This document shows positions 1 to 7,798 of a DNA stretch of 64,000 nucleotides, in pieces. The position numbers and the translations under genes are program-made. Source of the DNA: Pseudomonas laurylsulfativorans (GTDB taxonomy: Bacteria; Pseudomonadota; Gammaproteobacteria; Pseudomonadales; Pseudomonadaceae); contig NZ_MUJK01000003.1 in assembly GCF_002906155.1 (NCBI RefSeq), positions 620,001-684,000 of the forward strand, given 5' to 3'. How positions within the stretch are numbered: the stretch's first letter is position 1; each line of letters opens with the position of its first letter. The notes beneath the pieces were generated by a model. It was not told where the DNA came from. It was given only the letters and a program-made list of their open reading frames with translations, and searched no databases.

Positions 1-101
1 GGTCTCGACAGAAGTTGCCGATACCTTGGCGAAAGTGCGAGCCGCGCTCCTACCGAAAAACCGAATCTGGCCGTCCGGATTACCGAGAAGCACTCATGAA
101 A

Positions 102-123
102 AAGGCGCCCTGTGGGGCGCCTT
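102..123 (-). terminator. Rho-independent terminator at end of ICE gene block
   Basis: A perfect 9-bp stem (AAGGCGCCC / GGGCGCCTT) with a TGTG loop. On the minus strand it is followed by a short T run. It lies just after the stop codon of the leftward pseudogene at 127-835, so it would end leftward ICE transcription. Positions 1-101 hold no gene I can support. Confidence 0.75.
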
Positions 124-126
124 GGG

Positions 127-835
127 TCAGTCTTCAGTGAATTGGGACAACTCCGGGAGTGGCGCTGCGTCGGGGTCAAAGATCAGCAAGCGGGTGTCGG
201 CGTGACCTGCCAGCAGCAACAGCTGTACAACACGGGCGGGACATCGTCATCGCGCATGCGGGTGCTGACTTCGCTGGCGCTGCAGCCGCAGTGCCCTTCG
301 GCCTCCATGCTCCAGGAGGTCGAGTACAGCTTGCACCCCACGGCATGGCTGCTGAGTTCGAAGCACTCGAAGAAGCCTGTCGGTGAAGGGTGTCAAGCGC
401 GCTCTTGCAGGTACTCGAATTCCGTCGTTGGCAGGTGGGCAGAGCTGATCTCCCAACTGCGGCTGTAGTGCCCCGTGGAAAAGGCCAACAAGTCGATCAG
501 GGTCCGTGCTGCCTCTTCGCTGGGGAGGTCACCAAGATGCATCGGGCATCCAAGTTGATGGCCGATGGTCTGTTAGATCACGCTACTCCCCAGGCCGGCG
601 CCCAGGCAGCGCATGCGGACAAATCTGGGCACGCTTCGGCCGTCGGTGATGACCGCGCAGTTGTCATCGAACAGGCAGGGTTGGAATTGATGCCCTCATT
701 GGGCAGTTGGATTTGCGCCGGGTGCAGAGGGCGGTAGCAGGGTGGACAATTGTCGGCCTAGCTGATTTGGACGACGCGTTCGTAGCTCAGGTCGCGGAAA
801 CCGCGAAGGAAGGGATTGCGAAAGGATGGGGGCAT
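127..835 (-). pseudogene. Decayed ICE-associated hypothetical gene
   Basis: Reading leftward from an ATG at 835, a protein-like sequence of about 230 codons can be followed to a stop at 127-129. It starts MPPSFRNPFLRGFRD and ends LIFDPDAAPLPELSQFTED. It is broken by in-frame stops at 758-760 (TAG), 573-575 (TAA) and 393-395 (TGA). Frame changes are needed near 676 and near 235. The pieces read as one coherent, Cys-containing protein, for example ADNCPPCYRPLHPAQ, then CLFDDNCAVITDGRS, then GCKLYSTSWSMEAEGHCG. That coherence is why I call one decayed gene rather than several short ones. I do not recognise the family. Position downstream of radC and upstream of a terminator suggests it was the last gene of a leftward ICE operon. 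Confidence 0.6.
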
Positions 836-901
836 GATGGTTCTCAAGAGGCGCAGAGGCCACCCCGAACTGGCGGTGACCTCCTGGGAGGGAGTGGGCT
901 G

Positions 902-1396
902 TCAGATCCAGCCATTTTCGGCGAGCGAAAGCGGGGTGCCTGAGCCGACGATGATGTGGTCCAGGACGCGCACCTCAACCAGGGCCAGGGCCTCGGTCAG
1001 GCGTTTGGTGAGTACCCGGTCGGCGGGGCTCGGTTCCGGGCAACCGGAAGGGTGGTTATGACAGAAGATCACGGCGGCGGCGTTGTGCTCCAGCGCCTTG
1101 ATCACGACCTCGCGTGGATAGACGGAGGCGCCGTCGATGCTGCCGGTGAACAGTTCGTCAAAGCTGAGCACGCGATGGCGTGAGTCCAGGCAAAGCAGCG
1201 CGAACACCTCGTGTTGGTAAGGGGCGAGCCGCAGTTTCAGGTAGGCTGCAGCGTCGGAGGGGGTCAACAGCAGTTCGCCGCGCTGGAAGTAACGTTGATC
1301 CAGCAACTGCAGGGCTTCGGTGATCAGTGCATCCTCATGGGCGCGTTGGGCCAATGCCGGGTCGAGCGCGTCGACCAGGTTCAGGGCAATGTTCAT
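902..1396 (-). CDS. radC: RadC-like JAB-domain protein of ICE
   Basis: The 164-residue protein carries the JAB/MPN metal-binding motif [14 protein letters not shown], preceded by [16 protein letters not shown], as in RadC-family proteins. It is shorter than chromosomal RadC (about 220 residues) because the N-terminal helix-hairpin-helix part is missing, which is usual for ICE and plasmid copies. The ATG at 1396 is chosen because GAGGAATT precedes it at good distance; an in-frame start two codons upstream also exists. RadC-family function is not settled; mobile-element copies are thought to help DNA processing or defence evasion. It is followed by the pseudogene at 127-835. Confidence 0.88.
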   Translation of the reverse strand: MNIALNLVDALDPALAQRAHEDALITEALQLLDQRYFQRGELLLTPSDAAAYLKLRLAPYQHEVFALLCLDSRHRVLSFDELFTGSIDGASVYPREVVIKALEHNAAAVIFCHNHPSGCPEPSPADRVLTKRLTEALALVEVRVLDHIIVGSGTPLSLAENGWI

Positions 1397-1462
1397 GGGC
1401 AATTCCTCGTAGGAGATGGAGCGCCCCCTGGGGGAGTGCCCCAGGCTGGTGAAGTGCAGGAT

Positions 1463-1720
1463 TCACAGACGCGTGAAGCGATGACGCGCACCGTGTAGCG
1501 GGCTTTGGCATCCCTCGCACGCTCGGGTGGAAAAGGACTCGATGCCGGCGCCGTTCTGCAGATCGAAATCGGCGCTCAGTGGCATCAGGGCCTGCAGTTC
1601 GGTGCGCAGGTGCGCGATGCGTTGCTCGATTTCAGCCTCGCTGTAGTACAGCGAAAGCGCGCTGAAATCGTCATGCGCGACCGCTTGCAGGCATTCCTCG
1701 CAGAGCCAGAAACTTTCCAT
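1463..1720 (-). CDS. Small Cys-pair (zinc-ribbon-like) hypothetical protein
   Basis: An 85-residue protein with two CxxC pairs, C7/C10 near the N-terminus (CEEC) and C68/C71 near the C-terminus (CEGC). Between them is a charged helical stretch (YYSEAEIEQRIAHLRTELQALM). The pairs could bind one zinc ion. A good ribosome site (GGAGG) precedes the ATG at 1720. It sits between the STY4534-family gene and radC, all leftward, so it is probably co-transcribed with the ICE module. I do not recognise a named family; role unknown. Confidence 0.7.
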   Translation of the reverse strand: MESFWLCEECLQAVAHDDFSALSLYYSEAEIEQRIAHLRTELQALMPLSADFDLQNGAGIESFSTRACEGCQSPLHGARHRFTRL

Positions 1721-1787
1721 GACGGCCTCCGACGTGAGTGGATAACAGGCGCTCGTGGGAGCGCCTGTTGGTGGCGGTCAATGTGCC

Positions 1788-2315
1788 TCAGGCAGACTGA
1801 CGTGCTGCGGTGGAATTGCGCGCGGGGGCAGAGGCGGGTTGGTGCTGTTCGGCGACGGTGTCGGCTTGGTCCGATTCCGCTGCAGCGTCGATAGCGGCGG
1901 GGGAGTCGGTGCGAGCAGGTGCTCGGTAGCTGAACTGGCCATCGACCTTGATCCACTCGATGAAGATCAGCCGGCCTTTGAGGCTGGCACCGGGTTGGCC
2001 TTTACGCTCGCCTTTTTCGTAAAGAAAGGGGTCAACCCAAAGGTCGCCAATGCGAAACGCGATCAGGACCTTACGTTCAGCACGGACGTCTTCCAGGTGT
2101 TCACGAATCAGCCGTTCGGCTTCACCGCTGGAGACCTTGCAGTCGAAGCGCGTGTACTCGACGTCGTCCGAGGCACCGTGTAAGGCGGCAATGTCACAGG
2201 CCATGAACGGTTGCCCGCGACGTACAGGGACTTCGCGAACGCGGTTTAAGTAACCAATGCCTTGGGTGTGCAGGTTGAAGTAGGTGGTGGGAGCATTATT
2301 GCTTGCAGTGGTCAT
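1788..2315 (-). CDS. STY4534-family ICE replication protein (DUF3577)
   Basis: The 175-residue product matches the DUF3577/STY4534 family in its hallmarks: TYFNLHTQGIGYLNRVREV at the start, then CDIAALHGASDDVEYTRFD, and LIFIEWIKVDGQFSYRA. The last 40 residues are Ala/Gln/Ser-rich and probably disordered. The ATG at 2315 is favoured over longer starts because CAGGAG lies just upstream. The family is confined to SPI-7/PFGI-1/clc-type ICEs and is linked to element replication; its biochemical activity is not known. It follows topB after a gene-poor gap of 0.76 kb, so it probably has its own promoter there. Confidence 0.88.
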   Translation of the reverse strand: MTTASNNAPTTYFNLHTQGIGYLNRVREVPVRRGQPFMACDIAALHGASDDVEYTRFDCKVSSGEAERLIREHLEDVRAERKVLIAFRIGDLWVDPFLYEKGERKGQPGASLKGRLIFIEWIKVDGQFSYRAPARTDSPAAIDAAAESDQADTVAEQHQPASAPARNSTAARQSA

Positions 2316-3074
2316 GGTGGATCTCCTGTTCAGCAGAAACGCGGATATCCACCGGCCCTGGCGGCTGGTGAGTTCCGCAAGGTGGAGGTGCAAAGAAAGC
2401 GTGATCGGTAGAAGGGCGCTCATCACCGAAAGTTCGGTGACCGTGCGAGCTGCCGAGCGCTGATCGCACTGGGGGAGAACCACCCGAAACGGGCGTAGCC
2501 TTAAAGGTTCCAGCTACCTGGACGCTGTCAACGACAGCGGTGTGCAGTTCATCTATAAAACGGCGCCAACGACTCGTCAACAGTCGATTGGGGGAGGCTT
2601 GGACGGGCGGAAGTGGGTGGCACTCAATGGATTCTGGGTGACGAAAAAATAGCCCGACGGTCATCAGGCTAGGAAGAGCTAGACCACCCTTGACCCGGTA
2701 ACGTGACACCGGAGTCCATCGCAAAACCTCCGCTGTCGATCCACCTGGATCAACCGACCCTTGTCGTGGCCTGGGCCGAAATCAACTGGCGCGCATCCGC
2801 GCACAAAAGGTGCCCAGTGTTTCGCCGGCGGGCACCGGTGCTGAGCATCGTCGCCGAAGCGGATGACCCCTGAGACCTGACACAAGCCGCACGGGTCATC
2901 CACCTTGGGGACCTGAAACGCTGGGGAGAAATCCGAAGAAAAAGTGAAATGCGGCTCCGAACTCTTCGAGTCTGACCGAGCTGCCCGGAGCGAATCGGTC
3001 TGGGGTCGCCAAGCGGCGACGGACCTGATCACTACACCAGTGCTGCCGTACGCCGTCAAGTCACACATGCCCGC
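2316..3074. other. Gene-poor ICE segment between topB and the STY4534-family gene
   Basis: Open frames here (leftward 2296-2724 and 2679-3068) have no recognisable domains or ribosome sites, so I call no gene. The segment holds a perfect hairpin at 2523-2539 (CGCTGTC-AAC-GACAGCG) and an imperfect palindrome around 2691-2715 (GACCCGGT ... ACCGGAGTC). It must contain the promoter of the leftward STY4534-family gene. An origin of transfer or another regulatory site is possible but not shown. Confidence 0.4.
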
Positions 3075-5051
3075 TCAGAAGGCGCCTGGCTGCTTGGTGC
3101 GCTTGGGTTTGGCGACCGGCTTGGTGCCCTTGCACTCCGGATAGCGGGTGCACGACCAGAAGCTGCCGGTGCGGCCTTTGCGCTGGCGCATGGCGCTGCG
3201 GCACACGGGGCAGCGCGGGCCTTTGGTAGCCGGTGGCTGCAAGGTGAGCGAGGCGTGGCCACGCACCAGCCGGGTCAGCCATTCCGCCTGCCTGGCGAGG
3301 AAGGTTTCGACGCTCAGCTGTCCCGTCTCAATACGATCAAGCGCCTGCTCCCAGAGTGCGGTCAACGCCGGATCGGCGACCTCCGCTGGCACGGCCTCGA
3401 TCAAGGTGTGTGCTGCCGCCGAGGCGACCAGGCTGCGTTTTCTCTTGGTCAGGTACCCGTGATCGATCAGGCCCTGGATGATCGCCGCTCGGGTGGCCTC
3501 GGTCCCGAGGCCGCAGCTGTCCTTGAGTTTCTGTTTGAGTCGTGAGTCATCCACCTGGTTGGCGATGGTTTTCATGGCCTTGACCAGTGTGCCTTCTGTG
3601 TAGGGCTTGGGGGGCTGTGTGCGCTGCGCGTTGACCGTGGTGTCGGTCAATGCCACCGCTGCCGACTCGCGCAATGTGGGCAAGTGTTGGGTTTGCTCTA
3701 CAGGTTCGTTGCCATCGGCCTCGTCGATCACCGCCTTCCAGCCGCGTGCCAGGATTTGCTTGCCGCGCGCCAGTAACTGATCTTCGTCACTGTGCAACAC
3801 CACCTGGGTTTTCAGGTACTCATGGTCGGGCAGAAATTGTGCGAGGTAACGGGCGCGAATCAGTGTGTAAACCGCTCGCTCGCGCTCAGAGAGCTGAGTC
3901 AGATCTAGCGTCACAGCCGTGGGGATGATGCCGTGGTGGGCGGTGATCTTGCTGCTGTTCCAAGCCCGGGAGCGTCGGCTGGGGTCAGCCTCCGTCAGCC
4001 ATTGTCCGAGTGATGGAGCGGCCGCCGCCAGGGCGTGGAGTACGCGCGGCACCTCATCCAGCATGCTTTCCGGCAGGTAGCCGCAGTCGGTGCGTGGGTA
4101 GGTCGTTGCCTTATGGGTTTCATACAGGGCTTGGGCCACCGCCAAGGTTTCCTGGGCTCCGAGGCCAAGCTTAGCCGAGCAGATCTCCTGCAGCGTGCCC
4201 AGATCGAACGACAGCGGCGGGCCTTCGCGCACGTGCTCGACCTCGATGCGGCGGATCTGGGCAGTCCCGAGTTGGCTCAAGCGCCGCGCCGCGCTCTGTG
4301 CGACCGCTTCGTGAATGCAGTGACCGGCTTCGTCACAGGCTGCGGTCGGTGGCTGCCAGCGCGCCTGAAAGAGCGTCCCGTCCGCCTCCAGCTGCGCATC
4401 GACGGTCCAGAACGACTGAGGCTCAAAGCCCGCTATCGCTCGATCGCGCTGGACCACCAGGCGTAGCGTCGGCGTTTGCACACGCCCCACCGGCAGCAGG
4501 CCGTCGAAGCCGGCGCGGCGCCCGAGCAGGGTGAAGAGCCGGCTCAGGTTGATACCCACCAGCCAGTCCGCGCGTGAGCGTGCCAAGGCGCAGTGGTACA
4601 GCGGCAAGGTCTGCTCACCTGGGCGCAGCTTGCCCAGTGCGCGGCGAATCGAGGCATCGTCGAGGGCGGAGAGCCACAGGCGCAGAGTCGGTCCCTGGTA
4701 CTGGCAGCGCTCAAGGATTTCCCGGGCGATCATCTCGCCTTCACGGTCGGCGTCCGTGGCGATGACCACCTCGGAGCAGGAACGCAGCAGTTGCTGGATG
4801 ACCTTCAGCTGGCTGGCGACCTTGGGTTTGACCACCAACTGCCAATGGGCGGGGATGATCGGCAGGTCCTCCAGCGACCAACGTTTGTAATTACCATAAG
4901 CCTCAGGTGGTGCTGTTTCTAGCAGATGGCCCACGCACCAGGTGACGGTGGCCCCCTGGCCTTGCAAACAGCCATCGCCACGCCGGGTGGCCTGCAGCAC
5001 ACGGGCGATGTCGCGGGCTTGAGATGGTTTTTCGCAAATAAACAGGCGCAT
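3075..5051 (-). CDS. topB: DNA topoisomerase III (ICE type)
   Basis: A 658-residue type IA topoisomerase. The N-terminal toprim domain starts MRLFICEKPSQARDIA and has the acidic motif ATDADREGE near residues 98-106. The catalytic tyrosine is Y318 in KATTYPRTDC. The C-terminus carries a zinc-finger motif (CPVC ... CTRYPEC) as in TopB. It would relax negatively supercoiled DNA and separate replication or transfer intermediates of the element. The ATG at 5051 matches the family start; upstream in-frame sequence to 5234 is not family-like and runs into the neighbouring XRE gene. A topB of this type is a standard part of PFGI-1/clc-family ICE cores. Confidence 0.95.
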   Translation of the reverse strand: MRLFICEKPSQARDIARVLQATRRGDGCLQGQGATVTWCVGHLLETAPPEAYGNYKRWSLEDLPIIPAHWQLVVKPKVASQLKVIQQLLRSCSEVVIATDADREGEMIAREILERCQYQGPTLRLWLSALDDASIRRALGKLRPGEQTLPLYHCALARSRADWLVGINLSRLFTLLGRRAGFDGLLPVGRVQTPTLRLVVQRDRAIAGFEPQSFWTVDAQLEADGTLFQARWQPPTAACDEAGHCIHEAVAQSAARRLSQLGTAQIRRIEVEHVREGPPLSFDLGTLQEICSAKLGLGAQETLAVAQALYETHKATTYPRTDCGYLPESMLDEVPRVLHALAAAAPSLGQWLTEADPSRRSRAWNSSKITAHHGIIPTAVTLDLTQLSERERAVYTLIRARYLAQFLPDHEYLKTQVVLHSDEDQLLARGKQILARGWKAVIDEADGNEPVEQTQHLPTLRESAAVALTDTTVNAQRTQPPKPYTEGTLVKAMKTIANQVDDSRLKQKLKDSCGLGTEATRAAIIQGLIDHGYLTKRKRSLVASAAAHTLIEAVPAEVADPALTALWEQALDRIETGQLSVETFLARQAEWLTRLVRGHASLTLQPPATKGPRCPVCRSAMRQRKGRTGSFWSCTRYPECKGTKPVAKPKRTKQPGAF

Positions 5052-5160
5052 ACATCGGCCCTCTCGGTGAGGTACCGATAGGGTGGCGGTGTGGCGTGAG
5101 AGAACCAGCGAAAACCTGAATGCGCCGAGATCATATCGGCGGTTCAATGGCGGTGAAAGG

Positions 5161-5505
5161 TTACTTCCTTCGCGCGAGGTGAGCGGCCAGCGTTTGCAGA
5201 AACTCCAAGGCAAACTTTTTATCTGCTTCGCCAAGCTCGTTGATCAGGGACGCAATTCTCTGGCCTTGGTCCTGGGGGCGAGGACTGATGGCTAGCAGCA
5301 GCTCATCGGCGGGACAGCCGTACATATCGGCCAATTGCAGCAGCTTGTTGACGGTCAGTTCGACCACGCCGCGTTCAAAGCGCGATACGGCTTCGGCGCC
5401 GATTTCCAGACACTCGCCGACTTGCTCTTGGGTCAAACCACGTGCGCGGCGATATTTCGCCAACTGGCGACCGATGTGTTGTGGGCTAGGCTCTTTGACT
5501 GGCAA
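5161..5505 (-). CDS. XRE-family HTH regulator of ICE, TTG start
   Basis: A 114-residue repressor-like protein with an XRE helix-turn-helix near residues 15-70 (RRARGLTQEQVGECLEIGAEAVSRFERG) and a helical C-terminal region. I choose the TTG at 5505 because GGAGAG lies upstream at fair distance and because the two palindromic sites at 5534-5585 then fall in the promoter rather than in the coding region. A longer frame reaches 5601. It is divergent from the small gene at 5647. It probably represses itself and that gene through the paired palindromes. XRE repressors of this size often control ICE replication or excision modules; that role is inference. Confidence 0.8.
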   Translation of the reverse strand: MPVKEPSPQHIGRQLAKYRRARGLTQEQVGECLEIGAEAVSRFERGVVELTVNKLLQLADMYGCPADELLLAISPRPQDQGQRIASLINELGEADKKFALEFLQTLAAHLARRK

Positions 5506-5533
5506 CGGGGGCGCTCTCCAATTCGACCCGTAT

Positions 5534-5585
5534 GGTTGACCAGCAACCCGAATATATGAACGCCTTGTAAGGTTGACTAGCAACC
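5534..5585. promoter_or_regulatory. Paired palindromic operators in divergent promoter
   Basis: Two nearly identical 15-bp palindromes, GGTTGACCAGCAACC at 5534-5548 and GGTTGACTAGCAACC at 5571-5585. Their centres are 37 bp apart. They lie between the XRE gene and the divergent small gene. The inverted arms (GGTTG/CAACC) and the spacing fit a dimeric HTH regulator binding cooperatively. The adjacent XRE protein is the obvious candidate; this is inference. Confidence 0.7.
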
Positions 5586-5598
5586 CTATGAGGCGTAT

Positions 5599-5613
5599 CA
5601 CTCAAATTGAGTG
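5599..5613. promoter_or_regulatory. Third palindrome in the divergent region
   Basis: CACTCAA-A-TTGAGTG is a perfect 7-bp inverted repeat around one base, next to the paired GGTTG sites but with different arms. It lies about 35 bp upstream of the small gene at 5647 and could bind a second regulator or overlap its promoter. Confidence 0.5.
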
Positions 5614-5646
5614 TGATAACCCACCTGTCAAAACGGAGGTTACGGC

Positions 5647-5874
5647 TTGGACGGATCTAACGAGCGTGAGGCAGATGCGTTAGCGCTCAAGGCCTACGAG
5701 TTGTTCATGGCAACCCACCTGGAACCGGACAATCCGAAGGCGCGCGCGAGGTTGATCGCATGGGTTCAGGAAAGCCAGGCGCACTGGCGGGCATTTCTTG
5801 CTCTGGACCAGTACCTGGCTGAGGTGACGCAGCTGCTGGATGCTGATCAGCGGGGAGAGCCCCGGCGGCATTGA
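5647..5874 (+). CDS. Small DUF4880/FecR-N-like protein
   Basis: A 75-residue protein beginning at TTG, with a strong ribosome site (GGAGG) seven bases upstream. The body (ALKAYELFMATHL ... ARARLIAWVQESQAHWRAFLALDQYLAEV) resembles the helical DUF4880 domain found at the N-terminus of FecR-type sigma regulators, with the typical 'W-ES-HW-AF' pattern. There is no membrane segment and no sigma factor nearby, so it is not a complete FecR. It is divergent from the XRE regulator and shares the operator region, so the two probably form a regulatory pair. The family call is tentative. Confidence 0.6.
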   Translation: MDGSNEREADALALKAYELFMATHLEPDNPKARARLIAWVQESQAHWRAFLALDQYLAEVTQLLDADQRGEPRRH

Positions 5875-5905
5875 ACCACCTGCAGTATCCAGCGTTGCGC
5901 GCCGA

Positions 5906-5967
5906 GCGGGCAGCGAGTCCTCAGGGGTATCTCGCTGCAGGCCGTGATTCCTCTGAGGACCACCCGC
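5906..5967. repeat. Alternative hairpins between convergent genes
   Basis: Two overlapping inverted repeats cannot form at once: GCAGCGAG (5910-5917) with CTCGCTGC (5931-5938), and GTCCTCAG (5917-5924) with CTGAGGAC (5953-5960), the latter extended by GCGGG/CCCGC. They lie between the 3' ends of the small rightward gene and leftward ssb. No T run follows, so a terminator or processing signal is only possible. Confidence 0.45.
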
Positions 5968-6396
5968 TTAGCCGGTCTTGCGTGGGGTCTTCTTGCTAGC
6001 CCCCTTGCGTCCGGAGCCGCTGCTTTCATTGGCCTTTTCGCGCATGGACACCGAGGCCAGACGGTGGGGCAGGATGCCGATGCGTCGGGCCTCCACCTTG
6101 AACGTCACCCGCGCGTTGTCCTCGCTGTCCTCCCATTCATCCTTGACCGTCCGGCCCTCGACCAGGATGCGCATGCCTTTCTGGTACAGGGTGCTCCAGT
6201 GCTCGGCGTCCCGGTGCCAGAGCTCGACGGGGGCCCAGTAGCCGCCGCGATCCTCGTAGCCGCCTTCGCGCGGTACCGGATTGTCGAAATAGACATTCAG
6301 CCGCAACAGGCGTCGCGGTTCATCCGGGGGGTTGTTGAACTCCTGAAACTCCGGGGCGCTGCCGATGTTGCCTTCACCAACAAAAAACGTGCTCAT
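5968..6396 (-). CDS. ssb: ICE single-stranded DNA-binding protein
   Basis: A 142-residue OB-fold protein of the kind encoded in PFGI-1/clc-type ICE cores. It opens MSTFFVGEGNIGSAPEFQEF and contains LRLNVYFDNPVPR, WAPVELWHRDAEHWS and KGMRILVEGRTVKDEW, the expected SSB core. The C-terminus is basic (GASKKTPRKTG) and lacks the acidic DDIPF-like tip of chromosomal SSB, so it may not recruit the usual host partners. It would coat single strands made during element replication or transfer. It follows the DUF3158 gene by a few bases, in the same leftward operon. Confidence 0.9.
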   Translation of the reverse strand: MSTFFVGEGNIGSAPEFQEFNNPPDEPRRLLRLNVYFDNPVPREGGYEDRGGYWAPVELWHRDAEHWSTLYQKGMRILVEGRTVKDEWEDSEDNARVTFKVEARRIGILPHRLASVSMREKANESSGSGRKGASKKTPRKTG

Positions 6397-6401
6397 GCTT
6401 G

Positions 6402-6902
6402 CTACTCCTCGGTGGGGGAACGGGATAGATCGAAGAGGGTCTCGGCGGCGTGCAGCTTGCTGACGCCGGTTTCGGCCTGGCGATACAGTGACTGCAGGCT
6501 ACTCATCTGCAGGTTCAGGGTGACGCGGTTGACCTCCAGTTGGTACAGCGCCTCCCGCAGCGAAGGCGCCAGATGCGGAAGCGCCATCGCTTGCTGCCAC
6601 ACCTGTACCCCCATGCGCTGGAAGTCCGAGCTGCGCCAGCGCAGGAAATCGGTTCCGGAGGCGCTGTGCTGGACGACCAATCGCAGGTCCAGCAGCGAGA
6701 AGGGAGACTGCGCCATGATGGTCAGCATCACCCCCATCAGTCCGGCGACCCGGGCGCGCAGGCGCAGGATCGTCTCGGCGAACTGCTGCAGATCCCCCTT
6801 ACCCTTAAAAGGCTTTAAAAGGCCTTTTAGGGAGGCACCTTGTTCGAACTCGCGATAGGCATCCGCTGACAAACGCCGGGCGATTGCCTCGGCCAAGGTC
6901 AT
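6402..6902 (-). CDS. DUF3158 ICE protein
   Basis: A 166-residue protein matching the DUF3158 family found in ICE cores beside ssb and the PFL_4669-family gene. It is mainly helical: EAIARRLSADAYREFEQGASLKGLLKPFKGKGDL at the start, RLRARVAGLMGVML in the middle, ALYQLEVNRVTLNLQM later. No catalytic motif is visible. Its start overlaps the end of the PFL_4669-family gene by four bases, implying coupled translation. Function is unknown; conserved position suggests a part in element replication or maintenance. Confidence 0.85.
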   Translation of the reverse strand: MTLAEAIARRLSADAYREFEQGASLKGLLKPFKGKGDLQQFAETILRLRARVAGLMGVMLTIMAQSPFSLLDLRLVVQHSASGTDFLRWRSSDFQRMGVQVWQQAMALPHLAPSLREALYQLEVNRVTLNLQMSSLQSLYRQAETGVSKLHAAETLFDLSRSPTEE

Positions 6903-7648
6903 GCTTCACCCCCTTCAGACGGAACGTCCTGTGCGGGCTGAGCCTCTGCCTGATCCGGCTCATCGCGAATCGAGGCCGTGGAGCCGCGCGCGATGGGTGG
7001 GGCAAATTGGGAGCGGCGGCTGCCCTCGAGAATGTTTCGCGGTGGCGTGCCGAACTTGTCAATGGCCTCGCGGGCGCGGGCGTTGTTCGCGGCCATGTCA
7101 TCCCGGCTGACCCCGGCCAGGCGGTAACGCTGCGCTAAACCGAACAGGCTGCGCAGCAGATGGGCGCCACGATCGATCCAGACCTCCATGTCGCTGCGGC
7201 CGATCAAGGCGGTGTGATGGGCGAGCAGCACGCGGCGCACCAAGGTGTCGTAGTCGGTCAGCAGGTAGACCGCGAGAAAGCCGAGCTGGCTGCCGATGAA
7301 CAGCGGCAGAGTGACTGGATGGATGTTGAGGTTGTCGCCGACATCGACTTGGGTGGGCAGGTCGCGTTCCACCTGGCTGATCTGGCTGGTCAATGTAAGC
7401 ATTTCGGCCTTGGCCTGCAGCAGCTTGTCTTCCAGCTGGAGCATGAACCAGTCAGCGAATGGGTCGTCCTGGCTGCTCGCGTGCTTGAGCAGGTTGGTGA
7501 CGCTGATGTAGCCGGCCATGCCCATGATGGGGTGCACACCTTCGCGGGCCATGCGGCCTTGCCACAACCGCGCGGCATGATGGGTGTGCAGCGTGAGGGT
7601 GATGCTGCTGCGCAGGGAGCCCAGGTTGAGCTGATAGTGATCGACCAT
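6899..7648 (-). CDS. PFL_4669-family ICE protein
   Basis: A 249-residue member of the PFL_4669 family of integrating conjugative element proteins. Recognisable stretches are LGSLRSSITLTLHTHHAARLWQGR, GMAGYISVTNLLKHASSQDDPFADWFMLQLEDKL and GSQLGFLAVYLLTDYDTLVRRVLLAHHTALI. The C-terminal 25 residues are polar. It has no known enzymatic motif. It lies between the STY4528-family gene and DUF3158, the standard order in this ICE class, with overlapping ends to DUF3158. Confidence 0.87.
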   Translation of the reverse strand: MVDHYQLNLGSLRSSITLTLHTHHAARLWQGRMAREGVHPIMGMAGYISVTNLLKHASSQDDPFADWFMLQLEDKLLQAKAEMLTLTSQISQVERDLPTQVDVGDNLNIHPVTLPLFIGSQLGFLAVYLLTDYDTLVRRVLLAHHTALIGRSDMEVWIDRGAHLLRSLFGLAQRYRLAGVSRDDMAANNARAREAIDKFGTPPRNILEGSRRSQFAPPIARGSTASIRDEPDQAEAQPAQDVPSEGGEA

Positions 7649-7798
7649 CGCCAGTACCTCGCCGTCGGAATGACGCAGACAATGGGCTGTTCAGTGAGGC
7701 ACGGCGCGGATCAACGCGAAGGTGGTTCACTCGCATTTACAGGCAGTGGATTTCCCTGGATTTGATGGCACCGGCATTGATTCCGCTGACGTCCAGTC

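Noticed and set aside
1..99. Rightward open frames at the window edge
   Set aside because: Two frames are open over the first 100 bases and neither shows a family pattern; ICE genes here run leftward.
2296..3068. Two leftward open frames of 142 and 129 codons upstream of the STY4534-family gene
   Set aside because: No recognisable domain, odd composition and no ribosome sites; treated as a regulatory or non-coding segment.
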